From Eopsaltria australis (lineage: Eukaryota; Chordata; Aves; Passeriformes; Petroicidae), in the NCBI GenBank assembly GCA_034509425.1, contig JAVTVJ010000566.1, positions 434,001-498,000 of the forward strand: DNA of 64,000 nt. The letters run 5' to 3'. The notes under the pieces were generated by a model that made no database searches, was not told the origin of the DNA, and saw nothing but the letters and a program-made list of their open reading frames with translations. The translations under genes were made by a program, and so were the position numbers. Below, one piece after another: positions 62,296-64,000 of the stretch. The number at the start of each line of letters is the position of its first letter. Position 1 is the first letter of the stretch.

Positions 62296-64000
62296 ACTCT
62301 TGGCTATTGCATCGAAAGAAATCCCTTGGAAGGAGAGGATTAGAGCTGGAACTGCAGCTTCAAGATTTAGCCCAGAATTGAAGTGCTGTGTTATTAAAAA
62401 ATGCCAAGGACTGGTCAATATCGTGAAGACGTTTATGGTTGAGAGTGTGGGATTTGCAATATTGAATGCCCAATACATTGCATCAGCATCCCAGGGTTTG
62501 AGGATGAAACAGGAAAATCAGTGATTCAGATTTACTCAGAGCTTATTTTATATATTAAAGAATGAAGACTCACAGCTGATGAAGTAATTTCAATTGATAA
62601 TTTCATTCCCTGCATTTCAATTAAAGTGAGTTAAAAATAAAACCATATGAAATGAATTAAAAATAAAATGAGATTTAGTCCAATCTGATTTGGATCTTGC
62701 CGAAAAATCTGTCGCACAGAATGAGGAAACAGGATAGGGAAGATGCTTATCTGAGAGATGTTGGGCAAAGAGCTATTTCTGTAGTCACTGCCCATCCAGT
62801 TTGCTGACCTTCCCAGCCCCTGACCTCTGGAAATTAGTTGGGCATTTGGAGAAAACGACACTCCTCATCCACACACTCCATCTGAGGAGATTTTTACTTA
62901 GACAAGAGCTGTCTCAGCCTGATAAGTTATCTGCTGTGCTTCGGTTTGGATTGTGTTCCACAGTGTAATTCTGTGCAGACTTTGGACATCAGTTGAGGAT
63001 CAGATGCAACATTTTAAATGGGATTTGGGATTCCTCCTTCTGCATCCCCCAGCTAAAGTCCCATATGACAATTCCCACCAGCTGTCACAGGTGAGGCAGG
63101 GAATGACAGCCCACACTGGATCTGAGTGATGGAGTTTATTAAAGATTAAAGTTTTGGGCTTTTACCCTAATGACCTCACACACAGGCTGTCCTAGGCATC
63201 CCCTTGGGTTTTGTCTCCATGCATCTCAGAATTCCAGGATCTCCCCTTGTGTTTCCAAACTCCCCTTGGTCTTCTGTTCAAACTCCACTTTTTTTATCCT
63301 GGATACCCTTGTTTTCCCAGAGACGATTTCTTTGGGGAGCCCATTTGTTTGGCCTCCTCTTCCTTCTGGAGTTCAAGGGGCTTCATCTTTCCAAATCTCA
63401 GTGGTCTGGGCAGGACCCCTGCCATGACCAGTCCCTTGGGTGGTGCTGTCTCATCCCTCTGCTCTAATTCCATGCTCTGCTGTTTTCAGTCCAGGTATTC
63501 TCCAAACCTGCAGGCAGCCCAGTGAGGCTGGAACCAGCAAGGAGCAGGCTCATGCAGGAGAGTGGGACAGTCTGGGATGTATTTACACCCTCACACACGT
63601 TCTGGGATCTGCTTTCTGCACTGAAGCCATCTGTCACCTGTGACTGTGATGGGGGGGGGGGGATCCCCAGCCCCGTCCCCTTGGCTGCCACAGGTTTCCA
63701 AGCACAGTTCCTGCCATCCACACTCCTTGTCCAGCAGCTTTCTGTGCCTCAGTGGGCCTCGAGGGAGGAGTGACACTTCCCAGAGGGGTGGTGGCTCTTT
63801 GGCCTGTGTGCTGTGTCTCGTTTATCTTGGGGCTGGATGAATTCATTGCAATGGTCGTGCTCAGCATCTCCCTAACCTTGACACCCCCTCCCTGGTGCTG
63901 ATGAAGCACAATAAAATGCTCTGCCACCGATCTGACTTGTCTTTCACAGTGGTACACCTTGTGTCACACAGGTAATTAGAAGAGAGCAGCGTTCCCAATA
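62296..64000. other. Unique non-coding stretch to the window edge
   Basis: No gene is recognised. Open frames at 63,170-63,957 overlap on both strands without family-like peptides. Confidence 0.45.
63651..63662. repeat. Homopolymer G12
   Basis: Twelve consecutive G follow 'gactgtgat'. Confidence 0.97.

Noticed and set aside
61803..62524. Forward frames of 162 and 159 codons
   Set aside because: They lie mostly on the antisense of a long CR1 copy and a CCCTG run.

Overview
The window looks like a bird genome, probably a songbird. The main evidence is about a dozen fragments of the CR1 retrotransposon, most with the 3' end typical of passerine copies. The unique sequence is AT-rich and poor in CpG, with short CpG-rich patches. 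No bacterial-style gene organisation, rRNA, tRNA, CRISPR array or intact transposon gene is visible.

Most of the window (about 1-56,500) is intergenic or intronic. No protein family could be recognised in any frame. The longest open frames are what chance would give in 64 kb, or they lie in repeats. Scattered repeats are CR1 copies at about 1.1, 8.1, 14.6, 17.2, 17.9, 19.0, 23.8, 42.6, 43.5, 49.1 and 61.4 kb, a probable solo ERVL-type LTR at 46.9-47.1 kb, a 68-bp minisatellite at 50.5-51.0 kb, an AT hexamer microsatellite at 4.3-4.5 kb and two short tandem duplications. Between them lie AT-rich unique blocks that keep unusually many CpGs and homeobox- or SOX-like words. These are candidate conserved non-coding elements; the clearest is 40,199-40,861. 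A 100-bp interval at 25,821-25,920 has a good splice acceptor and a consensus donor on the + strand but no complete reading frame, so it may be an untranslated exon.

The right end changes character. A strong CpG island (about 56,610-57,680) with a second GC-rich peak (58,320-58,590) is best read as the promoter and alternative first exons of an unidentified gene running rightward. Donor-like sites on the + strand occur at 56,911, 57,334 and 58,589. A further GC-rich block at 60,355-60,649 has a 127-codon open frame ending at a donor-like site and may be a coding exon. If these belong together, the left 56 kb is the upstream regulatory region of that gene (or an intron of a longer transcript), and its main coding exons lie beyond the right edge. 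This is inference from composition and splice signals; no homology search was possible.
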